A DNA stretch of 64,000 nt from Nitrobacter hamburgensis X14 (GTDB lineage Bacteria > Pseudomonadota > Alphaproteobacteria > Rhizobiales > Xanthobacteraceae), in NCBI RefSeq assembly GCF_000013885.1, contig NC_007964.1, positions 3,892,001-3,956,000 on the forward strand. The letters are read 5' to 3'. Under the pieces are notes generated by a model, which did no database searches, was not told where the DNA came from, and saw only the letters and a list, made by a program, of their open reading frames with translations. Each line of letters begins with the position of its first letter. Position 1 is the first letter of the stretch. Below are positions 36,569 through 45,486 of this stretch, in pieces. The position numbers and the translations under genes were made by a program.

Positions 36569-36593
36569 TACGCCCCAGCATGACAAAAGTTCC
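36569..36593 (-). promoter_or_regulatory. Probable EcfG-type promoter of phyR
   Basis: On the minus strand GGAAC (36593-36589), 16 bases, CGTA (36572-36569): one mismatch to CGTT. It lies about 95 bases upstream of phyR, consistent with autoregulation of the stress circuit. Confidence 0.6.
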
Positions 36594-36708
36594 CTGCCCC
36601 CGGAACTTTCGCTCCGGCTTTGAATTAGGCTCCATACAAGTTCCGTGAAAACTGCGTAACAAACGGGGAACTTCTCGGCTTTTCAATATCTTGAACCCTG
36701 GGCGCTCA

Positions 36709-36930
36709 ATGATGAAAGATACAAAGCCATCAACCGGCAAAGGCGGCCTCAATGCCGAGATTCAGCCCAGAATCGGGCATCAGCTTCGTGCCATGTATGA
36801 CGATGTCGTGAGGCAGGGCGTCCCGGACCGGTTTGCAGAATTAATTCGAAAGCTCGATGCATCGGGGCCAGAAGATCCACAAATAACCCCCGCGGGCGAC
36901 TTCGACACAAAAAACGACGGGAGGGACTAA
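36709..36930 (+). CDS. nepR: Anti-sigma factor NepR
   Basis: A 73-residue protein that sequesters EcfG until phosphorylated PhyR displaces it. The conserved NepR helices are seen: IQPRIGHQLRAMYDDVVRQGVPDRFAELIRKLD. The flanks are polar and probably disordered. The stop TAA overlaps the ecfG ATG as TAATG, so the pair is translationally coupled. Two adjacent ATGs (36709, 36712) are possible. GGAAC boxes upstream at 36602 and 36667 lack a matching CGTT at the right spacing, so its promoter is not clear. Confidence 0.92.
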   Translation: MMKDTKPSTGKGGLNAEIQPRIGHQLRAMYDDVVRQGVPDRFAELIRKLDASGPEDPQITPAGDFDTKNDGRD

Positions 36931-37475
36931 TGCCTCTCACAGATTCACTACGCGAGGATATCCTGGCATCAGTACCGAATCTGCGCGCATTCGCGATTTC
37001 GCTGAGCGGAAATGGCGATCGTGCCGACGACTTGGTGCAGGAAACCCTGCTCCGCGCGCTCGCCAACATCGATTCGTTCCAGCCGGGATCGAACCTTCCG
37101 GCGTGGCTGTTCACGATCCTGCGCAACCTGTTCCGCTCGGACTACCGGAAGCGGCGGCGCGAGGTCGAGGATTCCGACGGCAACTATGCGAAAACGTTGA
37201 AATCGCAGCCGAACCAGAACGCCCATCTGGAATTCGAGGAATTCCGCGCGGCGCTCGACAAGCTGCCGCAGGATCAGCGCGAAGCCTTGATCCTCGTGGG
37301 CGCTTCGGGTTTCTCCTACGAGGACGCCGCGAAGATCTGCGGATGCGCCGTCGGTACCATCAAGAGCCGCGTCAACCGCGCGCGATCGAAACTGAGTGCC
37401 CTGCTTTACGTCGAGGGCACCGAGGATTTTGGCCCGGACGACACCGTCCGGGCCGTGATCGGCAGCGGCCGATAG
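36930..37475 (+). CDS. ecfG: General stress ECF sigma factor EcfG
   Basis: A 181-residue sigma factor of the EcfG (ECF15) group that directs RNA polymerase to GGAAC-N16-CGTT promoters. Region 2 is LRAFAISLSGNGDRADDLVQETLLRALANIDSFQPGSNLPAWLFTILRN. Region 4 is LDKLPQDQREALILVGASGFSYEDAAKICGCAVGTIKSRVNRARSKL. The ribosome binding site GGGAGGGA lies in the end of nepR. It is convergent with the sensor kinase gene. Confidence 0.95.
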   Translation: MPLTDSLREDILASVPNLRAFAISLSGNGDRADDLVQETLLRALANIDSFQPGSNLPAWLFTILRNLFRSDYRKRRREVEDSDGNYAKTLKSQPNQNAHLEFEEFRAALDKLPQDQREALILVGASGFSYEDAAKICGCAVGTIKSRVNRARSKLSALLYVEGTEDFGPDDTVRAVIGSGR

Positions 37476-37543
37476 CTCGACCATCAAGGTCTCGCGGCGA
37501 CAACGGCCCGGAACAGCAAGACGGCAGCCGGCGGGCCCATCAT

Positions 37544-39214
37544 TTAGCGGGCTTGATGGGTAACAGGCCGGATGGGCGCGGATATCTGCGTCGTGCGATC
37601 TCTCTCGGTCACATCCACAACGGTCTCCATGGGAGCGGCGAGTTCATAGACATAGCTCGCCTCGGTAAAATACCGCTTGGACACGCCGCCCAGCGCCTCC
37701 GGCGCAACGCGGTCCAGCAGGATGATGCCAAAATCGCTGTCCTCGCGGCGGGTCGCGGCACTGGTATTGAATTCCTCCCACCGAAAACGAAACATCGCCT
37801 CGCTGCCCTCGCCCTCGACTGCCCAATGCACGACGATATGCGGATGCTTGCCGACCAGCGAAAGTCCTTCGTCGGAATGCGACGCCAGTTCGAAGAACAA
37901 CAATGAGAGGCTCTGCGCCGCGCGCGCACTCACGGTGATGTCCGGACCGTTGACCGCGATGCGGTCGGTGTGGGGGATGGCACGCGCCTCGAACAGTCCC
38001 CTCAATTTGACCCCCTGCCACTGGCTCTCGCTGAGCAGCGAGACCACGTTGGACATGGCATGGATCCGGCCGATCAGCAGTTCGCGGGCGACTTCGATGT
38101 CGGAGCCGTGCCGCAACGTCCGCGTGACGATCGATTGAATCACCGCAAGAATGTTTTTAACCCGGTGATTGAGTTCATCGATGACGGCGGTCAACCGCCG
38201 CTCGAAACCGATCCGAACCTGGATTTCCCGGCTCAGCCGCAAGTTGTTATAGGCGACATATCCGAACAGGCCGCAAATGATGCTTGTCAGCGCAAGACCG
38301 ATCGCGGCCACCACCGCGGCCAGTTTTTGCGCGCGATGGATCGCATTGTTTTTCGGGTAATAGCCAAGCGACCAGTCCCGTCCGCCGAAGATCACCGTCC
38401 GGAGCACCAGCGGAACGGGATCGGCCGGACGTCTGAGGCGTGACGTGACATTGCCGCTGTCGTCGGCGATCAATTCCGAGCGTGGGTTTCGCGGATCTTT
38501 CAGGACAACGGAGAACAGCGACAGTTCGTCGTTCGTCAGCATCAACGACGCGAGTTTATATGAAAATGTAATAAAGCCAGCCGCCGTCTCGCTTCCCTCC
38601 TGGAAAACCGGCGTTGCGATAACCAGCCCGATCGGGCCATCGGGCATCAGCAGATGGATCGGATCCGATACGACCGGCGTTCTCGTCTGCATCGCACGGG
38701 CGAACATCGGCCCCAGGATCGGATCACGGTCGAGCGAGCGGCCCGGAAATACGACCGTTTCCGCGTTTTGCGGCTCAACGTCCATCACCACGTCGATCGG
38801 CTTGTCGAGCGAATGCAGATCGCGCGGCGTATCGTCAAAGCTCCGGATTTGCGGATTCGGAAATCCGGCCGCCGCCAGTGCTGCATCAGCCTGCGGGAGT
38901 TCACCCGGATGAAGACGCGCAACCCAGCCGGCGGTAACGAAATCGGTCTTGAAGGCATAGATCGACGCGCGCAACGGGTGGAGCATGTTGGCTCTCACCG
39001 CGGAGGGCGACCGAAACAATCCCGATGCGACTCGTGCCAGCAGTTCTCGTTCGATGAGACGCTCCTGGACCAGGCTGGCATGAACGTCGATCGCGCGCGA
39101 CAGCGCGATCCTGTCGATCGCCAACTCCTGTTCATAACCGCGCCACGCCGCAAGGCCGGAGAGTAAAACCCCGATAACCGCGACCAAGCCGATAACGAAA
39201 CCCAGCCGAACCAC
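37544..39214 (-). CDS. HWE/HisKA_2-type sensor histidine kinase with CHASE domain, ATPase motif degenerate
   Basis: A 556-residue sensor. TM1 (residues 4-24), a periplasmic CHASE domain (~45-280), TM2 (~299-323), then the phosphoacceptor helix DELNHRVKNILAVIQSIVTRTLR with His ~350. In the ATP-binding domain the expected N-box ELATNAxKYGALS reads ELASHSDEGLSLV, so the Mg/ATP-binding Asn is missing. The WxE-like RWEEF is kept, and the G-box is reduced to DFGIILL. Position beside phyR-nepR-ecfG suggests it controls PhyR phosphorylation, perhaps as a phosphatase like Sphingomonas PhyP. The start is GTG at 39214 after GGTAGG. It converges on ecfG. Confidence 0.85.
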   Translation of the reverse strand: MVRLGFVIGLVAVIGVLLSGLAAWRGYEQELAIDRIALSRAIDVHASLVQERLIERELLARVASGLFRSPSAVRANMLHPLRASIYAFKTDFVTAGWVARLHPGELPQADAALAAAGFPNPQIRSFDDTPRDLHSLDKPIDVVMDVEPQNAETVVFPGRSLDRDPILGPMFARAMQTRTPVVSDPIHLLMPDGPIGLVIATPVFQEGSETAAGFITFSYKLASLMLTNDELSLFSVVLKDPRNPRSELIADDSGNVTSRLRRPADPVPLVLRTVIFGGRDWSLGYYPKNNAIHRAQKLAAVVAAIGLALTSIICGLFGYVAYNNLRLSREIQVRIGFERRLTAVIDELNHRVKNILAVIQSIVTRTLRHGSDIEVARELLIGRIHAMSNVVSLLSESQWQGVKLRGLFEARAIPHTDRIAVNGPDITVSARAAQSLSLLFFELASHSDEGLSLVGKHPHIVVHWAVEGEGSEAMFRFRWEEFNTSAATRREDSDFGIILLDRVAPEALGGVSKRYFTEASYVYELAAPMETVVDVTERDRTTQISAPIRPVTHQAR

Positions 39215-39470
39215 GTGCCTACCCGGAAATGAATGAAGCCGTTCGCAACTTTGGCCGGCCTTTGACTGTTAACAGCAGCGCCCCGCCCTGACGATGCCCG
39301 ACATCAATCGCGCCGCGCCGGCCTGGTTCCGTCCCGACGAGCAAAACTCGGGGACGATCGTTAACAGAGTCCGGCCAACCGACTCCGAGATTCACCATCA
39401 CGAAAGACCCTCGGCGCGCATTCGCCTTGCGTCGACCCGCATCATTTCCGTCGCGGCGAGACGTCAGGCG
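39215..39470. other. Intergenic region upstream of the sensor kinase
   Basis: It holds the kinase promoter. A GGAAC-N16-GATT on the minus strand (39306-39330) is a weak EcfG-like candidate. A 60-codon minus-strand ORF at 39219-39401 has no recognisable product and I do not call it. Confidence 0.4.
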
Positions 39471-39577
39471 TAGAGCCTTTTCGCTTCTGATGGAATCAGA
39501 AGCGAGGCTCTATGATTTTGAATTGACGCGTTTTCTTCACGCGACCCGGTACCCACTTCGCTCGAAAACGCTCTAAA
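39471..39577. repeat. Two-part intergenic palindromic repeat (copy 2)
   Basis: TAGAGCCTTTTCGCTTCTGA hairpin part, then GACGCGTTTTCTTCACGCGA, CCCGGTACCCACTTCGCTCG and AAAACGCTCTAAA. It ends exactly at the stop codon of mtaB. Nearly identical to 49594-49700. Confidence 0.92.
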
Positions 39578-40849
39578 TCACACCAGCAGTCGCGCACCAT
39601 CGTGCCCTGAAATCATCCGCGTTCGCACCGCGCCGGGCGTCTCTCCCGCAATCGCGACCGGGACAAAATGCTCGGTGCGGCCCTGAGTGGCGCTTTCGAT
39701 CAACACCTGACGCGTTGCGCCGATGTCCGCGGCAAGCCGCCGCCGCAGCGCGGCTCCGGCGGCGGCGCGCAACTGCCCGGCGCGGTCTTTGATGACCTCG
39801 CCCGCGACCGGTGGCATCCGCACCGCCGGCGTCCCCGGACGCGGCGAATAGGGAAACACATGCAGGAAGGTGAGATCGCAGTCCGCGACCAGATCGAGCG
39901 ACCGCGCGAACATGTCATCGGTCTCGGTCGGGAAACCGGCGATGATGTCGGCACCGAAGGCGATGTCCGGCCGCAACCGCCGCACCTGCGCACAGAAGTC
40001 GATGGCGTCCCGACGCGAATGCCGCCGCTTCATCCGCTTCAGGATCATGTCGTCGCCGGATTGCAGCGACAGATGCAGATGCGGCATCAGCCGCTCCTCG
40101 TTCGCGACCGCATCAAGCAAATCCCGATCCGCCTCGATCGAATCGATCGACGAGATTCGCAGCCGCCTCATCTCCGGCACATGCCGCAGGATCCGCTTGA
40201 TCAAGCCGCCCAGTCTCGGCCCACCCGGCAGATCGGCGCCGTAGCTCGTGAGATCGACGCCGGTCAGCACGATCTCGGCATGACCGGCCTCGACGAGCAC
40301 GCGCACCTGATCGACAACCGCGCCCATCGGCACCGAGCGCGAATTGCCGCGCCCGAAAGGAATGATGCAGAAGGTGCAGCGATGGTCGCAACCGTTCTGC
40401 ACCTGCACGAAGGCGCGGGGCAGGCCGCCTTGAAAGCCCTCGACGAGATGCGGCGCCATCTCGGTCACCGCCATGATGTCGGCGACGGCGATTTTTTCCT
40501 CGTTCGCGATCCCGAAATCGGCCACTGCGGCGAATGCGGTCCGCGCGTCGCGCCAGGTGTCACCGCGCATCTTGTCGTCGTTGCCGATCACGCGATCGAC
40601 TTCGGGCATCTGCGCGAACATCGTCGGCTCGATCTGCGCCGCGCAGCCGGTGACGACGATGCGCGCCGACGGCCGCTCGCGCTTCAATTTGCGGATCGAT
40701 TGCCGAGCCTGCGCCACCGCCTCGTTGGTGACGGCGCAAGTGTTGACGATGACGACGTCGTCAAGGCCGGCATCGTCCGCATTGCGGCGGATGACTTCGG
40801 ATTCGAAGGCATTGAGCCGGCAGCCGAAGGTGACGACGTCGATCGTCAT
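39578..40849 (-). CDS. mtaB: tRNA t6A37 methylthiotransferase MtaB
   Basis: Radical-SAM enzyme of 423 residues adding a methylthio group to N6-threonylcarbamoyladenosine at position 37 of tRNA. The N-terminal UPF0004 domain has FGCRLNAFES, IVNTCAVTNEA and VTGCAAQ, giving the three Cys of the auxiliary cluster. The SAM cluster motif is CDHRCTFCIIP, and a TRAM-like tail ends the protein. The ATG at 40849 overlaps the dapF stop (TGATG), so the two are coupled. Confidence 0.94.
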   Translation of the reverse strand: MTIDVVTFGCRLNAFESEVIRRNADDAGLDDVVIVNTCAVTNEAVAQARQSIRKLKRERPSARIVVTGCAAQIEPTMFAQMPEVDRVIGNDDKMRGDTWRDARTAFAAVADFGIANEEKIAVADIMAVTEMAPHLVEGFQGGLPRAFVQVQNGCDHRCTFCIIPFGRGNSRSVPMGAVVDQVRVLVEAGHAEIVLTGVDLTSYGADLPGGPRLGGLIKRILRHVPEMRRLRISSIDSIEADRDLLDAVANEERLMPHLHLSLQSGDDMILKRMKRRHSRRDAIDFCAQVRRLRPDIAFGADIIAGFPTETDDMFARSLDLVADCDLTFLHVFPYSPRPGTPAVRMPPVAGEVIKDRAGQLRAAAGAALRRRLAADIGATRQVLIESATQGRTEHFVPVAIAGETPGAVRTRMISGHDGARLLV

Positions 40850-41721
40850 CACGCGACGCTGGCGAACAGCGCCGGATCGAAGGTGCCGGCATATTCGAAC
40901 ACGGCCGGACCGGTCATCAGCACATGATCGTCGCGCTCGCGCCACTCGATGGTCAGACCGCCGCCGGGGAGCACCATATCGACAACGCGGTCGGCGCGCT
41001 TGAGCCGCGCCGCTGCCACCGCCGTCGCGCAGGCCGCCGAGCCGCAGGCCTTGGTCATACCCGCGCCGCGCTCCCAGGTCCGCATCACGATGCGATCGCG
41101 GCCCGCGATATGGGCCAGCGTGATGTTGGCACGCTCGGGGAAGATCGGATGGTTCTCCAGCAGCGGCCCGAAGCGTTCGAGATCATGGGCGTTCACGTCG
41201 TCGACCCAGAAGATCGCGTGCGGATTGCCCATGCTGACCACCGACGGCGAATGCAGCACCGGCGCATCGATCGGCCCGACCTGCAATTCGATATAGCGGG
41301 TATCGCGGAATTCCTCGGCGAGCGGGATGTCCCGCCAGCCGAATTTTGGCGGTCCCATGTCGACGGTGTAAAGACCAGGCGCGGGACCCTGCCAGCAACT
41401 CAACAGCCCGGCGCGGGTCTCGAAGGTCAGCGCCGCCTTGCCTGTGGCCTCGAACACCTGCCGCGCCACGCAGCGCATGCCGTTGCCGCAGGCATTCGCT
41501 TCCGAACCGTCGTTATTGTAGATGCTGACGAAAGCCTCGGTGCCGGGAAGCCGCGGGGGTTGCAGCACCATCAACTGATCATAGGGAACGCCGCCCGGCG
41601 ATGCGACCGCGCGCGCCTCCTCGGCCGTCACCGCGGCGGGACGGTCACGCAGATCGACCACGACGATCTCGTTGCCGATGCCGTTCATCTTGCTGAAAGC
41701 GTGGTTTGCGAGCGTGCCCAT
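40849..41721 (-). CDS. dapF: Diaminopimelate epimerase
   Basis: Cofactor-free racemase of 290 residues converting LL- to meso-diaminopimelate for lysine and peptidoglycan. Both catalytic Cys are in place: NACGNGMRCVARQ and KACGSAACATAVAA. FSKMNGIGNEIVVVD is the family N-terminus. The frame is open far upstream to 42405, but that stretch is antisense to the GyrI-like gene; the ATG at 41721 gives the normal length. The gene is in one transcript with mtaB. Confidence 0.95.
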   Translation of the reverse strand: MGTLANHAFSKMNGIGNEIVVVDLRDRPAAVTAEEARAVASPGGVPYDQLMVLQPPRLPGTEAFVSIYNNDGSEANACGNGMRCVARQVFEATGKAALTFETRAGLLSCWQGPAPGLYTVDMGPPKFGWRDIPLAEEFRDTRYIELQVGPIDAPVLHSPSVVSMGNPHAIFWVDDVNAHDLERFGPLLENHPIFPERANITLAHIAGRDRIVMRTWERGAGMTKACGSAACATAVAAARLKRADRVVDMVLPGGGLTIEWRERDDHVLMTGPAVFEYAGTFDPALFASVA

Positions 41722-41983
41722 ATCCGGCGTCCAATTTTCCCGGCCTTCATCTTCCGCCGCTATATATGGCGAATGCGCGGCGGTTGGCCAGTGCGACCGG
41801 CGCCCGCCATCGTTAACGCAAATCCGTCTCAGTGCCCCACACCCGCCACGATGCGGCATGACATATCTGTCATGGGACGGACGCCGAAGCCGCGTGTTAA
41901 GCATCGCATGATTCCGCCCGTAACAGCGGCTAAGGACCGGGTCTCGCGGACATCGGCCGGCACGACCAGGGAGACCCTCTATA
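41722..41983. other. Divergent intergenic region, dapF / GyrI-like gene
   Basis: 262 bases holding promoters in both directions. GGGAGA lies about ten bases before the rightward ATG. I see no repeat or RNA gene. Confidence 0.45.
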
Positions 41984-42712
41984 ATGAATTGCCCCCGCCT
42001 CTTTCGCCGCCTCGCGATCGCAATGATTCCGGCGGCCTTGTCGCTCGGGCTCTCCACCGTGCTGGCCCAGACACCGCCCGCGGCCCCTCCCGGCGCGACG
42101 GCGCCCGCAACCCCGGCTCCGCCTGCCGCACCGACCGCGCCCGGAACGACAACGCCGGCCACACCGACCCCACCCCCGGCCGAAGTGCAGACGCCGGAGA
42201 ACCCGACCGCCGAGGCCCCGAAGCCGCCGGTCACCGCGCCGGTGCAGACCGCCGATCCCTTTGGCGAGGAATTCACGCTGGTGCCGAAGACCGTCCTGAC
42301 ATTCAGAAACAACGCCACCTGGGACACCGCGTTCGAGACGCTTATCGATTCCTTCAAGTCGCTGGCGGCCGTTCTCGACAAGCAGGGCGTCAAGGCCGCC
42401 GGCAATATGATGATCGTCTACACCTCGACCGACGACACCGGCTTCTCGTTTCTGGCGGAAGTCCCGGTCGATCAGGACCTCAATTACCTGCCCAAGGCCA
42501 TGAGCATGGGCAAGTCACCCGAGGGCAAGGCGCTGAAGTTCGTGCATCGAGGCTCCTATGACAACATGGACAACACCTATGAGGCGATCACCAACCACCT
42601 TGACGACAAGAAGCTCGAGGCCAAGGATACCTTCATCGAGGAATACATGACCGATCCGCTGAAGACCGAAGAAGACAATCTGGTCATCAACGTCTATGTG
42701 CCGCTGAAATGA
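41984..42712 (+). CDS. Secreted protein with Pro-rich linker and GyrI-like domain
   Basis: A 242-residue exported protein: signal peptide (~1-29, ending VLAQ), a Pro/Ala/Thr-rich low-complexity linker (~30-85), then a domain of about 150 residues (LVPKTVLTFRNNATWDTAFETLIDSFKSLAAVLDKQGVKAAGNMMIVYTSTDDTGFSFLAEVPVD and an ending EEDNLVINVYVPLK) resembling the GyrI/AraC effector-binding fold. In cytoplasmic proteins that fold binds small molecules; here it should be periplasmic, ligand unknown. It overlaps the next gene by ATGA. Confidence 0.75.
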   Translation: MNCPRLFRRLAIAMIPAALSLGLSTVLAQTPPAAPPGATAPATPAPPAAPTAPGTTTPATPTPPPAEVQTPENPTAEAPKPPVTAPVQTADPFGEEFTLVPKTVLTFRNNATWDTAFETLIDSFKSLAAVLDKQGVKAAGNMMIVYTSTDDTGFSFLAEVPVDQDLNYLPKAMSMGKSPEGKALKFVHRGSYDNMDNTYEAITNHLDDKKLEAKDTFIEEYMTDPLKTEEDNLVINVYVPLK

Positions 42713-43428
42713 GAGCCGTCATGCCAAACCGGATCCCTCTCACGATCGCCGTTGCCACCGTCGCCGCTCTGGCCGCGATGCCGGCGCAAGCCGAAGCGGC
42801 GCCGCCGCCGACGGTCGCGGTAACCGGCGAAGCCACAATCTCGGTGCCGCCCGATCTCGCGCGGATCGAAGCAGGCGTCACGACCGACGCCAAGACCGCG
42901 CGCGAAGCCTCCGACGCCAACAACGCCGCCATGGGCAAGGTTTTGCTGGCGCTGAAAAGCGCGGGCATTGCTGAAAAGGACTATCAGACCTCGCGACTGT
43001 CGCTGCAGCCGCAATATGCCAATCAGAACCGCCCCGGACCGAACGTCCTCACCGGCTATCGCGCCACCAACCGCGTCACCGTCAAGCTGCGCGACATCCT
43101 CAAGGTCGCCAGCGTGATCGACGCGGTGACCGCGGCCGGCGCCAACGATATCGGCGGCATCCATTTCATGGTGTCCAACGCGTCGAAACTCCTCGACGAC
43201 GCCCGCACCCAGGCGATCGCCGACGCGCGGCGCAAGGCGGAGATCTATGCCAAGGCGGCGGGCGTCACGCTCGGCGCGCCCCTGAGCATTTCGGAAGAGG
43301 GATCACCCGGGCCGGTGATGTATCGCCGGGCCGCGGCGCCGATGGCCGCGGACGTCGCCATCGCGCCCGGCGAAGAGACGCTGAGCGTCACAGTCGGCGT
43401 CTCCTGGGCGATCAAGGAGGGGCCGTGA
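42709..43428 (+). CDS. SIMPL domain (DUF541) periplasmic protein
   Basis: A 239-residue exported protein with a signal peptide ending AMPAQA and the DUF541/SIMPL pattern: VAVTGEATISVPPDLARIEAGVTTDAKTAREASDANNAAMGKVLLALKSAGIAEKDYQTSRLSLQPQY and YRATNRVTVKLRDILKVASVIDAVTAAGANDIGGIHF. The family (E. coli YggE is a member) is linked to outer-membrane or oxidative stress, mechanism unclear. The ATG overlaps the preceding stop; an ATG four codons later is also possible. Shares an operon with the GyrI-like protein. Confidence 0.88.
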   Translation: MRAVMPNRIPLTIAVATVAALAAMPAQAEAAPPPTVAVTGEATISVPPDLARIEAGVTTDAKTAREASDANNAAMGKVLLALKSAGIAEKDYQTSRLSLQPQYANQNRPGPNVLTGYRATNRVTVKLRDILKVASVIDAVTAAGANDIGGIHFMVSNASKLLDDARTQAIADARRKAEIYAKAAGVTLGAPLSISEEGSPGPVMYRRAAAPMAADVAIAPGEETLSVTVGVSWAIKEGP

Positions 43429-43730
43429 TGCCATCGCCGCTCCAAAGCGATCGCGCGGAATGCCGATTCCGTTGGTCATGCGCGCTGAAAACCGGGCAAC
43501 TGCCGCGCCAATCGGCTTGACTCCGGCAGGCCCGCGCCTGTAAATCCGCCCGAATTCTCGAAGAGATGTTCTTTTCGACCCGCCGACCGGCCGCAGGGGC
43601 CGGAGGTCAACGCCCGACAGCGCTGTGCGCCCTCGGGCGCAAACGTGTTTTGGGTTTGCGTCTCACAGACCCTCGATCGTCATTCCCGGACTTGTCCCGG
43701 CCGTGACGAAGATGAAGACAGGAACGGCTC
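43429..43730. other. Intergenic region upstream of ffh
   Basis: No ORF is credible. It holds a short GTCATTCCCGGACTTGTCCC repeat (43679-43707) just before ffh. I looked for a 4.5S RNA gene and did not find its GGAA-type apical motif. Confidence 0.45.
43679..43707. repeat. Short GTCATTCCCGGAC palindromic repeat
   Basis: GTCATTCCCGGACTTGTCCC followed by GGCCGTGAC; a minimal or truncated member of the GCCGGGCTTGACCCGGC family, ending 23 bases before the ffh start. Confidence 0.75.
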
Positions 43731-45266
43731 ATGTTCGACAATCTGTCGGAAAGGCTCGGTGGCATTCTTGATCGGCTGACGCGGCGCGGCGCGCTGACGG
43801 AAGCCGATGTCGATGCCGCCATGCGCGAGGTGCGCCGGGCGCTGCTCGAGGCCGACGTCTCGCTCGATGTCGTCAGAAGCTTTACCGACAAGGTCCGCGA
43901 GCAGGCGATCGGCGCCACCGTCGTCAAATCGGTGACGCCGGGCCAGATGGTGGTGAAGATCGTCCATGACGAGCTGATCGCCACGCTCGGTGCCGACGGC
44001 CAGACCATCGACCTCAATGGGGTGCCGCCGATCACCATCATGATGGTCGGCCTGCAGGGCTCGGGCAAGACCACCACGACAGCAAAGCTGGCGCGACGGC
44101 TGACCGAGCGCGACAAACGTAAAGTCCTGATGGCCTCGCTCGACATCTATCGGCCGGCAGCGATGGAGCAGCTCGCGGTGCTCGGCCGCGATCTCGATAT
44201 CCAGACGCTGCCGATCCTCGCGGGCCAGAAGCCCGAGCAGATCGCGCGCCGCGCGCTGGAAGCCGGCAAGCTTGGCGGTTACGACGTGGTGCTGCTCGAC
44301 ACCGCCGGCCGCACCACGCTCGACAACGAAATGATGTCCGAGGCGGCGAACATCAAGGCCGCCGCCCGCCCGCACGAAGTGCTGCTGGTTGCGGACTCGC
44401 TGACCGGCCAGGACGCGGTCAACCTCGCGCGCTCGTTCGACGAGCGCGTCGGCCTCACCGGCATCGTGCTGACTCGAGTGGACGGCGACGGCCGCGGCGG
44501 CGCCGCGCTATCGATGCGTCAGGTCACCGGCAAGCCGATCAAGCTGATCGGTACCGGCGAAAAAACCGACGCGCTGGAGGATTTCCATCCCTCCCGCATC
44601 GCCGGCCGCATCCTCGGCATGGGCGACGTGGTCACGCTGGTCGAAAAGGCCGCCGCCAATATCGACGCCGAAAAAGCCGCGCGCACGACCGAGAAGATGC
44701 GCAAGGGCCAGTTCGACCTCAACGACATGCGCGAGCAGTTGTTGCAGATGACGAAAATGGGCGGCGTATCCGGCCTGATGGGCATGATGCCCGGCGTCGC
44801 CAAGATGAAGAACCAGATCGCCGCAGCCGGTCTCGACGACAGGATTATCAAACGTCAGGTCGCGGTGATCGATTCGATGACGCGACAGGAGCGCAAGCAT
44901 CCCGATATCCTGAAGGCCAGTCGCAAGCGGCGCATCGCTGCCGGCGCCGGCCAGAAGGTCGAGGAGATCAACAAGCTGCTCAAGATGCATCGCAGTATGG
45001 CCGACATGATGAAGATGATGGCAACCGGCAAGCGCGGCGCGCTCGCCGGCATCGCGCAGGCGATGGGCTTTGGAGGGGGCATGCCGAGCCCCGAACAGAT
45101 GAAAGCGCTGGCGGAAAAAATGCCGAAAGGCGCCGACGGCCTGCCGCAAATGCCGAAGGATCTGCCGGCGGGATTGCGCGGCGGCCTACCTAACCTTCCC
45201 GGCCTCACCGGACTTGGCGGCAAGCCGACGCTGCCCGGCCTCGGCTTTCCCCGGAAGAAGAAATGA
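43731..45266 (+). CDS. ffh: Signal recognition particle protein Ffh
   Basis: GTPase of 511 residues that binds 4.5S RNA and delivers nascent membrane proteins to FtsY. The N domain starts MFDNLSERLGGILDRLTRRG. The G domain has GLQGSGKTTTTAKLA (G1), ASLDIYRPAA, LLDTAGRTTLD (G3) and LTRVDGDGRGGAAL. The Met-rich M domain (from ~305) carries MGGVSGLMGMMPG and RKHPDILKASRKRRIAAGAG, the RNA-binding helix-turn-helix. The tail is Pro/Gly/Lys-rich. It heads the rpsP-rimM-trmD-rplS block. Confidence 0.97.
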   Translation: MFDNLSERLGGILDRLTRRGALTEADVDAAMREVRRALLEADVSLDVVRSFTDKVREQAIGATVVKSVTPGQMVVKIVHDELIATLGADGQTIDLNGVPPITIMMVGLQGSGKTTTTAKLARRLTERDKRKVLMASLDIYRPAAMEQLAVLGRDLDIQTLPILAGQKPEQIARRALEAGKLGGYDVVLLDTAGRTTLDNEMMSEAANIKAAARPHEVLLVADSLTGQDAVNLARSFDERVGLTGIVLTRVDGDGRGGAALSMRQVTGKPIKLIGTGEKTDALEDFHPSRIAGRILGMGDVVTLVEKAAANIDAEKAARTTEKMRKGQFDLNDMREQLLQMTKMGGVSGLMGMMPGVAKMKNQIAAAGLDDRIIKRQVAVIDSMTRQERKHPDILKASRKRRIAAGAGQKVEEINKLLKMHRSMADMMKMMATGKRGALAGIAQAMGFGGGMPSPEQMKALAEKMPKGADGLPQMPKDLPAGLRGGLPNLPGLTGLGGKPTLPGLGFPRKKK

Positions 45267-45293
45267 CTGCCGTCACTCCCTCCCATCCCACGG

Positions 45294-45425
45294 CGTCATC
45301 GTCCGCGAAGGCGGACGATCCAGTACTCGGTGGCCTATCGTTTCAATTGGCTGATCCGAGGTTACTGGATGCCCGCTGGAGCCTGTCATCGGGCCGGCAA
45401 AGCCGGACCCGTTGGCGGGCATGAC
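45294..45425. repeat. GTCATCGTCCGCG palindromic repeat, long form
   Basis: Composite of CGTCCGCGAAGGCGGACG, a CCAGTA.../TACTGG arm pair and GGGCCGGCAAAGCCGGACCC, closing GGCGGGCATGAC. It separates ffh from rpsP. Confidence 0.8.
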
Positions 45426-45486
45426 GACTTCTCCCCGCTTTAACAACACAACCAACTCACCAGACAGACTTCCAAAGGAGAACCTT

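Noticed and set aside
43429..43730. A 4.5S RNA gene next to ffh.
   Set aside because: The characteristic conserved apical loop sequence was not found.
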